A stretch of 64,000 bases of DNA, taken from the NCBI GenBank assembly GCA_946811695.1, contig OX328132.1, positions 56,738,044 to 56,802,043 of the forward strand, written 5' to 3'. Below the pieces are notes generated by a model that saw nothing but the letters and a program-made list of their open reading frames with translations, was not told the DNA's origin and searched no databases. Shown here in pieces: positions 24,010 through 35,672 of this stretch; the first letter of the stretch is position 1; each line of letters begins with the position of its first letter. The translations under genes and the position numbers were made by a program. The stretch comes from Gonocerus acuteangulatus. Its lineage: Eukaryota; Arthropoda; Insecta; Hemiptera; Coreidae.

Positions 24010-24729
24010 CTACTCTACCGTCAAAAAACAAAAACAAAAAACAATGGTCCGATTTTGATGACATTTGGCAAAAAATAGCTGGAATATATAGAAAGGTTGA
24101 GTTCCATACCTATCAGAATCTGCTCAGCCAAAGACAGTTTTCTTTGGGGTACCATTCGCACTAAAAATATCCTAGTGTTTATGCTTTTGAGTTAATAGGT
24201 TCACAGTTACTATTTTTTTTATTTTGACGAGGGTGAATACGAAATCAAATAAGACTAAGGCAATATCGTGAACCGTTTACCAGAATGGAATACAATTTCG
24301 TTTTGAGTTTTCCGAAACGACGGAGTGAGCTAGAAATTTGTTTTCATAAGTTTGAAATTCACCCTAAAAATTATGTATACATTTTTGTTTCACTTGCGCG
24401 TTGAGAAATAAAATGAATACTTATTATGGTAACGAATATGGGATGTTACGGACTTCTGAAAATTTCTTAAATGTCTTGAAAAACGGTAGTGAAATCGTTG
24501 TGAGTGTAATGCGATCATTTAAACTCTATTAATTACAAATAGATGCAAGTCTAAATTTCAATAGGACTAACTAGGTCGGTAAAAGAACTGTGCTTTAGGT
24601 TTCCTAAATTTTGAAAATGTTCCATTGAAGGGAAAATAATAAAAATTTCTATTTTAAGCTTTCTAAAACACATCAGGCACAATCGTTATTTGGAAATACG
24701 CTAAGATGACGCAGTTCTTGTGAATAGGA
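24010..24729 (-). mobile_element. Helitron-like repeat, 3'-truncated
   Basis: On the minus strand it starts TCCTATTCACAAGAACTGCG, then TCATCTTAGCG. Near its other end it holds GTCATCAAAATCGGACCATT (24064-24045) and a GTAGAGTAGACAACTATC block, matching the region at 36777-36820 that precedes the (TA)n tract of the 35673-37032 copy. The TA tract and 3' hairpin are absent here. Confidence 0.65.
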
Positions 24730-25080
24730 TTTTTTCTATTTACCTGACTATATGATGCTCTTAATAGTGGAAAATGGTCTCTGGAAGCTCGCCATTCTTT
24801 AGGGAGGATGTAAAATGGTCCTTTGGTCAACTGAAATAATTTTATTGCCAGTGATTTTAACAGGGAGACAAGGTGATAGATGAAGCTCGGGTAATTTGTT
24901 ACAGAATATAAATCTGTGATGTATTATTTTAAACTTTACAGTCAAACACGACCAAAATAATTGGATATATTAAATAAATTTAAAGAGAACTTCCTTTTGT
25001 ATAATATAAACGAGCTGATGACGTCAAGATATAACCTATTTAGACAAATCTAAAAATAGAACCCGGATTTTCTCAATGCT
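24730..25080. other. Unique DNA
   Basis: Nothing recognised. Confidence 0.35.
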
Positions 25081-25084
25081 ACGT

Positions 25085-25195
25085 ACAATTAAATTTCGGG
25101 TTCGGCTAAGAAAAACAGCAGATTTTCGAGACATTTTATATTTTGGACGTTTCGGCATAATCTTTGAAAGCTTAATTCAGAACTAAATGCCAAGG
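25085..25195 (-). repeat. Dispersed repeat with degenerate hammerhead-like motif
   Basis: On the minus strand: CTGAATTAAGCTTTCAAAG, then ATTATGCCGAAACGTCC, then an AT-rich run and TTAGCCGAACCCG. The same order occurs at 35838-35935, 47092-47476 and 48405-48545. The CTGANGA box is lost here, but the GCCGAAACGTC part is intact. Confidence 0.65.
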
Positions 25196-26010
25196 AAATG
25201 GTGAAAAACTAAAGATCCATGAATGAAATGTGGTCACTGGGAACAGATGTTATTGTATTTACATACAGTGTTGATGTAAATCTGAACATTTTAAGTGATT
25301 TATAGGTTTTTATTTTACATATTCTGTCCAAAATCCATATTTTTACACATTCTGCCATAAATACATATTTTTGCTACATATTTGTATATATACAGAATAT
25401 ACATATTTGTGTATATTGTGGAGGTAAGCTACCTATCTTGTCCTAAATTGGCTAACAATGTAGGGCTGTCGTCTAATTCTATAATTAACAAGAATCAACT
25501 TAATAAACAATAGCTTTAGGTTGAATGCTGATCTTCAGAGAATGACCAGTTGATACTGTGTTCCGAGGGCAGTTTTTACTATGTTCCGATTCGGTATAGG
25601 GGTTAGATTTACAAGTCATGGGTAGGCAGAAGGGATATGGTAATGGAATGCTGTGAAATTTTGATTATATTGTTCCCAAAAATATTTGCAGTAGGGAAAC
25701 TATAACTGGGCGGTAGAGGATCCGAATTGTTGTTGGCGGAAGCACCTTGAGTAAAATCGCGAATAAAATGATCCATTGAGGGGAGTTGAGTCACTTAATA
25801 AACATAATGCACGAAAAACATTAGATTCCCTGTTATACTTTTATTATCGGATGTCAAGTAAAATTACGCTTATCATAAAAGTCGTCTTATTTAAAGAAGT
25901 TTTTCCTTTAAAAATTTCAAGTTTGTAAGGTAGTGAGGAGAATGAAGTATGGAGGCGAGGGTAATGGAAATGTGCAGAGGGGCCAGGTAGGGCTGAATAA
26001 GAGTTGCTGG
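25196..26010. other. Unique AT-rich DNA
   Basis: No gene recognised. Confidence 0.4.
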
Positions 26011-26079
26011 GAGAATACCTGAACCGTTGCGGGTTGACACCTGGCCGCTAGGCTGCGTTGCCGGATCTTACGGGCTGCC

Positions 26080-26480
26080 GCGCTGTCGGAGAATGGCTGT
26101 GCTGAGCCGGTTCGCTCTGGCCCAGTCTCCAATGCTTGACGGAGCAGAAAGGCTTCCATGCAGTCGACGGAAGTTTGATCAAAGTTTAGCGTATGTTCGA
26201 CTGTCGATGTGGTTAGTTTGCTCTGGGTCAGTCGCCCATCTTGAGGAAGCAGAAATACTTGGATGCAGTCTTGGAAATTAAATCACGCTCTAATATAATT
26301 TGTAACGAATGTAATATGCTGGTGAGCCCTGGGCCAGTCTCCAATGCTTAAGGAAGGAGAGACTTGGAAGCAGCCTCTAGAAGATTGATCACAGTCGGGC
26401 TTTTTTTGGACTACAGGAATATGGTGGTTCGAGCTAGGCCAGTTTCTATAGATTGACAGGAGATAATACATCTCTCTGAT
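26080..26480. repeat. 106-bp minisatellite, four copies
   Basis: CCAGTCTCCAATGCTT-type blocks begin at 26122, 26228, 26334 and 26439, i.e. spacings of 106, 106 and 105 bp. Each is followed by GGAGCAGAAAGGCTT- and GCAGTC-type blocks. Confidence 0.88.
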
Positions 26481-26499
26481 AATGGTTAACTGAAATACC

Positions 26500-27805
26500 A
26501 AATAAGAAATATTATAGGGAGTTCTGGGTCACTCTATGTCTAGCATAGGGATTCTTGAAGTAACGGAATGCGTATACCTGAGCTAAAGTGGTTGGGAGGA
26601 TCATCCCTGACAATATTCATTTAAGGAATTCATAGAGACCGTTAAATGTGACCGAGGATTGCTTCCGCCAATCGATAAAATAGAAACGAAACTAAAACAG
26701 ATAGTCCAATGTTAAGAAACCTGTGGAAATCGTGGATGGCTTTAAGCCTTAAGATTAGGTGGATGGCCAATTTTAGAAATACTAAATTATAGAATGTGTT
26801 CAATGCAAATGCCATTATTATTTGAATTGAGGTGGGGGGATGAGAAATCTCGAGCCTTGAAACGAGTAGAGATTAATGAACGTTAAGAACTCCAGGTTGT
26901 TATAGAGAATAGTAAAACACAGCAGTTGGGGAGAAAGTTCATTGTTCGGCATCTGGAATTAAATTAGTTAAAAAATTGTCTTATCTATGACAAATGATAA
27001 TTTAAATTACAGACTAAAAACTATTTTAAGACATTCATACTTTTATACTTGGAGAAGAGAATAGAAGAGAAGAGGAAGGCCAGGTGCACCGTTGAAGTAA
27101 TTATGTAAATGTAAAACTTATTCGAAGGTTATCCGCTACTTGGATTTCTAAGAATTCTCCAAACCTGCGTATTTTTACTGAAACATCCATTTCTTCAGGT
27201 TCTCCTTTAAGAATTAACATTATTATTGAATCAGTAAAGACGAAACTGTCTAATAAACATTGGCTGTGATTACAAGTCGTTACCAGTTAAGGCGACTCCA
27301 GAGAACATTGGAAAGACCTACGGATTTGAGATATTAAAGATGTTGTACGAACAAGCTGTTGGCAATTATGTAGGTACGACCCCAAGTTGAATCTCAGGCA
27401 AATAGAAATTAAACTTAATTTCCATTGGAAGAGGAGCACCGTGGAGGAGGAGACAAGATCAAAGAGCTGAGAATTGCTAATTTAAAGATAATATTGGTAG
27501 AGCAATTAGTCTCCTGCTAGTCATTATCTCTATCGCTCTCCTGCTGTCTCTTCCTTTCCATTCCCTTCACTCTGCCTACAGGAGATCCTGTAAATCTAAG
27601 ATAGAGGTTCGTGAAGAGATTGTAACTCATCCAGAAACTTCGAAAATAAATCCATTATTCCTAAAAGTATTCTTGCCGGCAGAGAACGTTAGAATCATTG
27701 GAAGCTCATATCAAAAACGATTGAGCATCATCATCATCTACAGCGTCAAATACAAATGTAAACCACATATTTAACAGTTTGATAGCATTACTGAAGACGT
27801 TGGAC
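26500..27805. other. Unique DNA, no gene seen
   Basis: No coding signal. A pyrimidine-rich stretch ending in ACAG near 27540-27583 resembles a splice acceptor, but no exon can be supported. Confidence 0.4.
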
Positions 27806-27809
27806 AAGC

Positions 27810-28480
27810 ATACATCTTGTCAAAGAGGATATATCATTTTCGAGATAGCATTGCTGAACTTAGCGACTAGCTAGAGCGTCCAAGACCGCATCACATAGGA
27901 TATCTCACTTTCTAGATAGCATTGCCGAAGTCAGCGACTACATCAAACCCCAAGACCGCATCACATAGGATATCTTACTATCTCGATAGCACTACCGAAG
28001 TCAATGACTTGCTACAGCATCCAAGACCCTCGTCACATAGGATATCTCACATTATAGACAGCACTGCCGAAGTCAGCAATTAGCTACAGCGTCCAAGGCC
28101 CTCGTTACATAGGATATCTCACTTTCTAGATAGCATTGCCGAAGTCAGCGACTACCTCAAACCCCAAGACCGCATCACATAGGATATCTTACTATCTCGA
28201 TAGCACTGCCGAAGTCAACGACTTGCTACAGCATCCAAGACCCTCGTCACATAGGATATCTCACATTCTAGAGAGCACACCGAAGTCAGCAACTAGCTAC
28301 AGCATCCAAGACCACATCATATAAGGTATCTTACTTTCCAGAGAGCTCATCCGAAATCAGCGACTAGCTACAGTGCCCAAGATCGCATCACAGAGGACAT
28401 ATCACATTCCAGAAAGCATTGCCGAAGTCAGCAACTATCTACAGCTCCCAAAACCGCATAACATAGGATAGCCTGAAATC
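27810..28480. repeat. 71-bp minisatellite with 214-bp higher-order period
   Basis: Unit of about 71 bp built from CATAGGATATCTCACTTTCT, then GATAGCATTGCCGAAGTCAG, then CGACTAGCTACAGC and CCAAGACC. The variant CGACTACxTCAAACCCCAAG recurs at 27935 and 28149, so three units form a 214-bp higher-order repeat. About nine copies, the last ones diverged. The 62-codon frame at 28136-28324 is repeat-derived. Confidence 0.92.
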
Positions 28481-28930
28481 GGAGACGAAGATGAACAAAC
28501 TACGAAGCCTAAGACTATCTCACACAAGATATTTCATTTTCTACATGGCAATTCCAAAGTTTGCGAGAAAAGTGTACTAGCCATAGATCAAAATAACATA
28601 GAATAGGATAGGGTTGTGTCGTAAGAGTGTAATCCCACCTCACGTCAAAAACGTTTCTTTGCCAAAAAAGGATGTAGTTAGGGGTTGTCCGGATATCCCC
28701 ATCTCAAGCAATGAACATTTCAACGTTTCTTCTGTGAAGAAGAATACTAGAGGGAAAGAAGTTGAGTGTAACACCGAAAAAAAACATCTGCTCGTCTGAT
28801 GTCCCAAACATATCCCAACGTTTCCTTCCTGAAGACAGCTTCCAGAACGGAAGAGAATGAGGATTGTACCTGAAGAAGAAACATTCGAAGTTTTCTTAGC
28901 TGAAGATGTTTCTTCTGACTTTCATGAGTT
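28481..28930. repeat. Weak degenerate repeat following the 71-bp array
   Basis: Loose recurrences of AACGTTTCTTC..GAAGA at about 28660, 28718, 28818 and 28890. The period is irregular; probably an old repeat. Confidence 0.35.
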
Positions 28931-28934
28931 TAAG

Positions 28935-30104
28935 GAAATTATTCAATGATATATAACATATAAATGAAAGTGTATAATAAATATTTATTTGTAACTGAAA
29001 AAAAGAAGTGTTTAACAGCAATAAACAATTAATTTCCCCCTAATTTGATAAATACTTGATTAATCAATTGACAATTCCTCTAGAGTTGTTGAGCTGCAAT
29101 GCGGATAATTAAAGACCAACAATAATCAATCGGTAAACTAACACCAGCTGGCTGGTCTTCATGGGTATGTTATCAGCTGCACTATCACCAACGGGGGGTT
29201 TTTCGCACCGATAATTCGCATGGGGGAAATAATCCAGTACAAAACATTAACTCATTCAGTAATTTTCGCTATGTGGGTAGGGGCAGAGATTTTATTTAAC
29301 AATAAATATTCAACTCAGAAGTTATAAGTCACCAGAAGGCTTACGTAAAAATAGGTGAAAAAATACGCGTAAAAAGCGTTTTTGAGTTAAGTATTCTTGA
29401 TTTAAAACATAGGGTTTACATTTAAACCAAATATTTAGTAAACCCAATGTAATGAATGCTTGTATATCATGAAACGACTAATTTGCTGTATTGTGATTGC
29501 TATGGAGCGAGCAGGTTTGGTAGATTGTAGTAGCAAGGAAGGGGATAGAAAACACAGCCTAGCCGTATGTGTCCATTTGGCTCAGTATACTAAGACAAAT
29601 TGGTTCTAATTTACCTGGCGCCTCTACGGAACTATGGCTATTTTCTGAAGACAGAGAACACGAAAAGTGTGTTATTTCTATAATACTAGTAGAGGAGAGG
29701 ACGGTGGAATAGGACAGAAGGAGAGGCGTAAAGCCCAAAATCACGTCGTAATGAGTCGTGAATGTACTTTTGGGCATTTCGATTTCAATTAAAAAATAAA
29801 AAATACTTTTTTATAGTGTGTGCATATTAAAAATGATGTTTTTCTACAATTTTATCTTTTTAAAGTTTCCAATTCCCATATTTTGCTTGAGCATGGTATG
29901 CAATGGACAAGAAATGCGGTTATGTTTCGATTCAGTACACCGAAAAACATAAAAATAAGCTAAAAGGTGTAGCTGATCAAAACATTCTTTTGCAGACTGG
30001 TGTCGTTGGCATTCAGCTAAAGAAGAACACTGATTGCTGGAGCGATCCCTATTGAATCTTCCTACAGCTGTTTGGCAAATGCGTAAATATCAGTTTAAAT
30101 GAAA
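28935..30104. other. Unique DNA; possible regulatory-type sequence at 29030-29215
   Basis: No gene recognised. The part at 29030-29215 holds TGATTAATCAATTGAC, TAATCAATCGG, CACCAGCTGG and ATCAGCTG, a cluster of homeodomain- and E-box-like sites. This is suggestive only. Confidence 0.3.
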
Positions 30105-30107
30105 GGA

Positions 30108-30465
30108 TGATTAGGTAAGTGTGTGCAATAGCTGGAGCTTAAATTAGAAGTAGATTTATACAGATTTAAAACTTAAATGGGTAACATAGAAACATAGATA
30201 AAGAGAAGAGGGCGTAGTAGTTAATCATTTTATGTCTATTTCTATGTTATCCATCTAAGTTTTAAATCTGTATTAATCTACCTCCAATTTAAGCTATATC
30301 TATAACACACACTTACCAAATGTTTCATACATCCTTGTCCATATATAATGTTTTTTTCTTTAATTTCTTCTGTATATAAATTTGTATTAATCCTTGTTTT
30401 ACAGCCCTGATGACGCCTGGAATTTAAAGCCGAAACGTCGCGGGGAAAAAAAATTCTAATAAAAT
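30108..30465 (+). mobile_element. Fold-back element with hammerhead-like motif, copy 1
   Basis: Inverted arms at about 30117-30205 and 30228-30315 share AGATTTAAAAC and TAACATAGAAA, with the centre GTAGTTAATC between them. The right side continues with TTTGTATTAATCCTTGTTTT, then CCCTGATGACGCC, ATTTAAAGCCGAAACGTC and an A-rich end (AATAAAATAAAAA). A second copy with the same order of parts lies at 43640-44200. CTGATGA plus GAAAC-GTC are the conserved boxes of hammerhead ribozymes; stem II is not convincing in this copy. Confidence 0.7.
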
Positions 30466-30471
30466 AAAAAG

Positions 30472-31659
30472 TCCGTCACGCAGGAGCTGCATAACTAAGC
30501 ACTTTCCTCAGAATTTGGGTAGTGTAGACTGCTTTCCAGAACAATTTGCTTAAAATATCCTACATAAATAAAATAAAAACATGAATAGTTCTCTTTTAAA
30601 TTTGTAATGAGTAACTGATCAATTATTAATTTGCTTCCAGAGTTATGTTTACACATGGTACCTATTACACTACGTAATAAATACAAAAAACCTCATATTA
30701 TCGTATTTTGGTCTAACGCAGGAACAGGATACAGTCACTCTAGTGGTAGAAAGCGCTCCTTGCGGCGGCTTTGTGAACCTACGTCTGACGGGCTTTTCTA
30801 TTGAAATATATTACAAATTAAACCCCCGCTTTCCGATTGACCGATTCAGCTCATTTTTACAACACTTCTTTCTCATGAGTTACCCACGACGTATACCGCG
30901 TTTCATTACAATACAGCAGAAATTACGACCGGTATGAGTATATTAGGAATTTGGGTCCCGAGTAAACCCCCCCTTCTAATGAACCGATTTAGTTTATTTT
31001 TACAACACATATTTACCTGTAGATTACCACTACGAATACAGAGTTTCGTCGACATATACCAAAAATCACGGCTGGTAGTGGCGAATTGGAATTGTGGGTC
31101 CGGAGTAAACCCCCCTCCTAATGAACCGATTTAGTTTATTTTTACAACACATATTTACCTGTAGATTACCACTACGAATACCGAGTTTCGTCGAAATTTA
31201 CCAAAAATCACGGCTGGTAGTGGCAAATTGGTATTGTGGGTCCAGAGTAAACCCCCCCTCCTAATGAACCGATTTAGTTTATTTTTACAACACATATTTA
31301 CCTGTGGAGTACCACTACGAATACCGAGTTTCGTCGAAATATACCAAAAATCACGGCTGGTAGTGGCGAATTGGTATTGTGGGTCTGGAGTAAACCCCCC
31401 CTTCTAATGAACCGATTTAGTTCATTTTTATATCTCACTTTTCTCTCTATATTACCACTACGAATACCAAGGTTCGTTGAAATATAACAAATATTACGGC
31501 TGACATAGTCAAATTAGTGTTTTGGGTTCGGGGTAAACCCCCCCTTCCGGTGGACCGACTTTGGTGGTTAACGAACTAGTTCAATCGTTTGCTAATTGAA
31601 TGCTATATACTAAGTTTCGTGTCGAAAAAACAAAAACTCTGGCCGCTATCGTGTTAACA

Positions 31660-31732
<73 letters not shown>

Positions 31733-31853
31733 TTTAACGGGGGTCATTTTCGGTGTCTACTAGGTAGGATCGATAAAGATTTGAAGAAATTTTTCAAAAA
31801 TTCCGTCATGAGTCCAACCTCAATAGCTACTTTCCTTCGGAGGAAAGTGCTAA
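30472..31853 (+). mobile_element. Helitron-like non-autonomous element with core repeats, copy R
   Basis: Begins TCCGTCACGCAGGAGCTGC and ends with the hairpin ACTTTCC-TTCGGA-GGAAAGT followed by GCTAA. Between them lie about 350 bp of unique sequence and six core units starting near 30836, 30981, 31123, 31266, 31409 and 31554 (periods 142-145 bp), each with a C-tract and GAACCGATTTAG. Then comes TGGTTAACGAACTAG, a (TA)n tract (31662-31730) and CATTTTCGGTGTCTA. It mirrors copy L with one extra core unit. Non-coding. The 3' flank is A, not the T expected for a Helitron, and the 5' flank is G, so the exact mechanism is uncertain. Confidence 0.72.
31662..31730. repeat. (TA)n microsatellite inside copy R
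   Basis: About 34 TA units at the same relative position as the shorter TA tract of copy L (15090-15118) and of the element at 35673-37032 (36828-36894). Confidence 0.97.
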
Positions 31854-33000
31854 AATGTAGTTTTATTAAGATACCAGGTGGTGAAATTGGTACAAACATA
31901 TACTGCTTATATCTTTTTTTTCTGTGTGCGAACAGACAAATATTTAAGGTAGGGATTGCCGGGGTTCGGTCACTGCTTAAGCAGTGACCTTGCATCATAA
32001 ACGGCCAACGATCTCCTCTCAAGAGAAATATTTAGTTCGACCCTTTGGTGTGAGTTATATGAAAACATCCTAGCTGTATAGGTTTGTATCAATTTTCACC
32101 ACACTGCACTAATGTGAAGCTATTTTACGATAACTATTTTCTTATCCTTAAATTAGATTAAACAGGATATCATATTTAAATAAAATTAGTTAGAATAATT
32201 AATTAAATTTGATAAAATAAGTTATTAGGGAGTGTAGGAGATATGAGCGAAACTAGTGATCATTTATCTATACAGTGAGCAAAACTGTCTAGATAAATGT
32301 AGAGAAAAAATAGCGGTAGATAGGGGATAATAGAAAGCCCTAATATTTGCCTTGTGTTAAATGGACTAGGTAAGCAGTAAGATGAAAGACCTTCCCGATA
32401 ATTACCAGCTCGACCAGCAAAGCCCTTATTCTTCCGCACGGTTTCACAGGAAAATTGTTAATCATAAAAGATATTGATATTGCTTCTTTTTTTTTTTTTC
32501 CTTTTCAGGCCTTTGGTTTGTTAGCTCAGCTCTAGCTCCTTTTATTGCAGTGGGAAGTTCTATTTGAAATTGCATTTCATTTTAACTATTTCCCTTTTGG
32601 TCTAAAAAAAATATTCTACGTTTTACTGGGCTAGGGAAAAGAACTAAGCCAAAATCAAATATTCCTTGTGCAAACAAAAGGTTTTTCAGCTTATTGCACG
32701 TTTAGTAATACTTGGCGCTTTGCACTATTGGCTTGAGAGCTGTAAATTGATAAACTGGCAATCATACATAGAAAAGACAAAAATTGAAAGATACATATAT
32801 ACATACATACATATATATATATATACATAAATATATATATATATATATTTATGTATGTGTGTGTGCGTGAGAGAGAGGTTTGAGAGCGAGAGGGGGGAGG
32901 GATAGAGATCGGTTTGGCTTAGGCATGATGCCTGAGGCCATCTGAAATATTTTACCATGTTTCTGTTATGACGTCATAATCCCCTTCCCCCCTCCAAAAA
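31854..33000. other. Unique DNA with TA/TG/GA-rich tract
   Basis: Simple-sequence tract at 32795-32895 (ATACATAT, then TATG, GTGTG and GAGAG types). No gene recognised. Confidence 0.4.
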
Positions 33001-33638
33001 AAACTCAAAAAATTCTATACGTCTAGTTTTTTTTAGTAAACCCGTCTTTTTTATTACCTGTCACTTGTGTTGTTCAGCGTTAAACCGATCAAATTTGCTA
33101 GTTCCTGCCAGTTGTTGTCAATCCGATGAAATGCATATGTGTTTTTACGTTCGTTTCTAGTGCTAACTCCCCGGAAATGGTACAAAATGAAAGTTATGCT
33201 AGGAAATCGTTGTAAATGTAGGAAATCTTTTCGAAATTTTAGTACATTTCCTACAAAAACGGTTTTTTTTGAACGAGCGATCTCATTCTGAGAAAGCGTT
33301 GCTTAAATTCCGAAAGTGTCGATTTCGCTCTTTTGAACTGGGATAGGTCTGAGTTTGCTCCTGTTTTTAATAGTTTTATTTTTTTAATCTAATTCAATAG
33401 TAAAATTTATGTTTTATTAAATTAGTAAATGGGTATCATATTCGTAATACTGTTTTTCTAGAGCGAAATTTGAGAAGTCGGAATGAGCAATTAGCACCCA
33501 GGGCACTGCTAATTTCCTGTTCATCGTGGTGCCAAAAAGCTTGCTCTTCTTTGAGTAGATATTTACATTTTTTACGTTGGATCAAAACAAAATATTCACT
33601 GTTTCTATTCAAAGCTTTCAAATAACACGGGGATAAAG
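33001..33638. other. Unique AT-rich DNA, possibly the interior of a Helitron-like repeat
   Basis: The 61-codon minus-strand frame at 33436-33621 is not recognisable. Because a Helitron-like 5' end points into this stretch from 33916, part of it may be that element's interior. Confidence 0.3.
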
Positions 33639-33788
33639 GCTCTAGTGGCTAAAGCCTTAGATTCTCATGCGGAAGACGGGGGTTCGAGGCCCTCCGGCGG
33701 CAGGAATATTTCACATCATAGGGCCTATTGAGAAGATTCCTTACCTCACCATAGATGTCGGTGCTAATGACCCATTTATCTGTGCGCC

Positions 33789-33852
<64 letters not shown>

Positions 33853-33860
33853 CTCAAAAA
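33639..33860 (+). mobile_element. Class C tRNA-derived SINE, copy 3, with long poly-A
   Basis: Head GGCTCTAGTGGCTAAAGCC with ATTCTCATGCGGAAGACGG and B box GGTTCGAGGCCC; body GATGTCGGTGCTAATGACCC; then GTGCGCCGT and an uninterrupted run of about 59 A (33791-33849). Flanking duplication AACACGGGGATAAAG (33624-33638) and AACACTGGGGATAAG (33861-33875), imperfect over 15 bp. The long intact A tail suggests a recent insertion, although the tRNA head is diverged. Confidence 0.88.
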
Positions 33861-33875
33861 AACACTGGGGATAAG

Positions 33876-33916
33876 AACCGTAACGCGCTAGGATGACGCA
33901 GTTCCTGCGAGTTGGA
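33876..33916 (-). mobile_element. Helitron-like repeat, 5' end fragment
   Basis: On the minus strand from 33916: TTCCAACTCGCAGGAACTGC, then GTCATCCTAGCGCG. It is interrupted on its inner side by the class C SINE at 33639-33860. Its 3' limit cannot be placed. Confidence 0.55.
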
Positions 33917-33929
33917 AGTTCCCGTTTTG

Positions 33930-34535
33930 GACAGGACTAATGCAATCGAAGGGATAGGGAGAGAGATAGTAAGATCTAAAAAAGATCGTCGCTTTACTCA
34001 AGGCTGATTGGATACTCAGCGGAGGAGGAGAGCGAGTGTAGGGAAAAATTTATTCAGCTCATGAATGTAGGATGGGCTTGTGATTGGTAGCAACAAACAG
34101 AATCTCTTCTCGAGGCGAAATTATCGGCAAATCTACCTCGCTCCCCGATTCCATAACCAGATCAATATACATAACATCAAATGCTGCACAGGGGGAGATA
34201 AGTCGCCGTGTTTTATAGTAAGGTTCGAATGCCATGGGTATCGGCGCGAAGGAAAGTACATGTATGCACCTGAAGTGAGATTTTCAGAGAGAATAAAATC
34301 TGTGATGTCTGATTCAGAATAGATGATGTAAGAGAATCAAATTATCTACTTTTTAAAATAAAAATACGGAACATATGAAAAATGCACGTAAGAGTATTGT
34401 TTATTGTCCAAATATCAGGCAATATTCAATCTATAAATTGACGGGTGTGGAAAACATAATCATAATTATAACAATCATTATTATAATACTTTTCTAAGTT
34501 GGGACTTCGGCACGACTTGGGATAATCGGCAGTTG
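33930..34535. other. Unique DNA, no gene seen
   Basis: An 80-codon frame at 34080-34322 has no domain I recognise. Confidence 0.4.
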
Positions 34536-34539
34536 TTAT

Positions 34540-35050
34540 TACATTTTGGACGTAGGGGCCATTGGCTCGTGTGATGATGTTTGACACAAAGATCACCGGG
34601 TGTTGTGATGATGTTTGATGTTGGGGCAATCTTTTCGTGTGATGATGTAGTTGGGACATTTGGCCCGTGTATGGCCGTTAGACGTTTGGATTGTGTAATA
34701 ATGTATTATATTACGAACACCGGCTCGTGTAATGATGTTTCTTGTTGGTTATTATCGCATCCTGTAAAGTTATTTTCCGTTGGGTTTACTGGATCATGTT
34801 ATGAATGATATTTGACGTCGAAAACATTTGCACTTTTAACGAGATCACTGACTTGTGTATGATGAATGATATGACCACCGGGTGGTATGAAGTTTGACTA
34901 TCGGCTGGAGACAAGCAGCTTATTCCTTTGATTACAGTGTCCCAGAAGTACATCCTCTAAATGTTAGTAGCGTTTATAGTTGAAGAATGATGTTGGGACC
35001 ACCGGGCACTATGGTGTTTGACGTTGTGACCATTGGCTCGTGTAATTACG
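34540..35050. repeat. 34-bp minisatellite, degenerate
   Basis: GTGATGATGTTTGA-type blocks at 34573, 34607 and 34641 give a 34-bp period. Variants with GACCATTGGCTCGTGTAATG continue irregularly to about 35045. Confidence 0.75.
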
Positions 35051-35672
35051 CAGGGGACAAGTAGGTTATTCCTTTGGATACTTTTTCCTTACATGCTACT
35101 AGTGTTTATTTGGGATTCGGAGATTGGCAATTTAGTTTAGAGAGCCGAATATATAGCAAATACAGTCGAGGATTTGTCTCGAGTTGGGTAATTGGTTTGA
35201 AGATTATTTTTCGAGACCGAGCCCACAGGAGCTTGTAGAAGATTATCACAAGGCTTAGAGTAATTGGTGGGCCAATATTATGTTTCAATTGAGGTGGTCG
35301 CCCTTTGATCATCCCTACTTTCCATCCCCCAAGCTACCTTTGTTCCAGATAATTAACGGTAGAATAAGAATTAAACCCATTTCTCTTTCAGAATGGATCA
35401 TTTTCCCTGATTCTATTTTCTGATGAATTAACTCTCTTGTGCTTCCTTTTCATTAGTACATCACAGATTTTCGACCTCTGCATATGAAGAGAGGAAATAT
35501 GAAATATTAGATATTCAATGCCTTTAAATCGCCACCTCACATCTGTGAGTCCTCATACTCTCTTCTGAGAGCTGAAACTAGCTTGAAAATCTCAACTGCT
35601 GCAGTATGAAGTCTACAGGTAGTTTGGGAGTCTACATCTAACATAGTGGGTCACTTACTGAAACAAAAAAAG
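35051..35672. other. Unique DNA, no gene seen
   Basis: Nothing recognised. Confidence 0.4.

Noticed and set aside
27540..27600. Splice acceptor before an exon
   Set aside because: A pyrimidine tract and AG exist, but the downstream frame closes quickly and nothing identifies an exon.
30404..30440. Fully formed hammerhead ribozyme at 30.4 kb
   Set aside because: CTGATGA and GAAAC-GTC are there, but the bases between them do not form a convincing stem II; kept only as a family relic.
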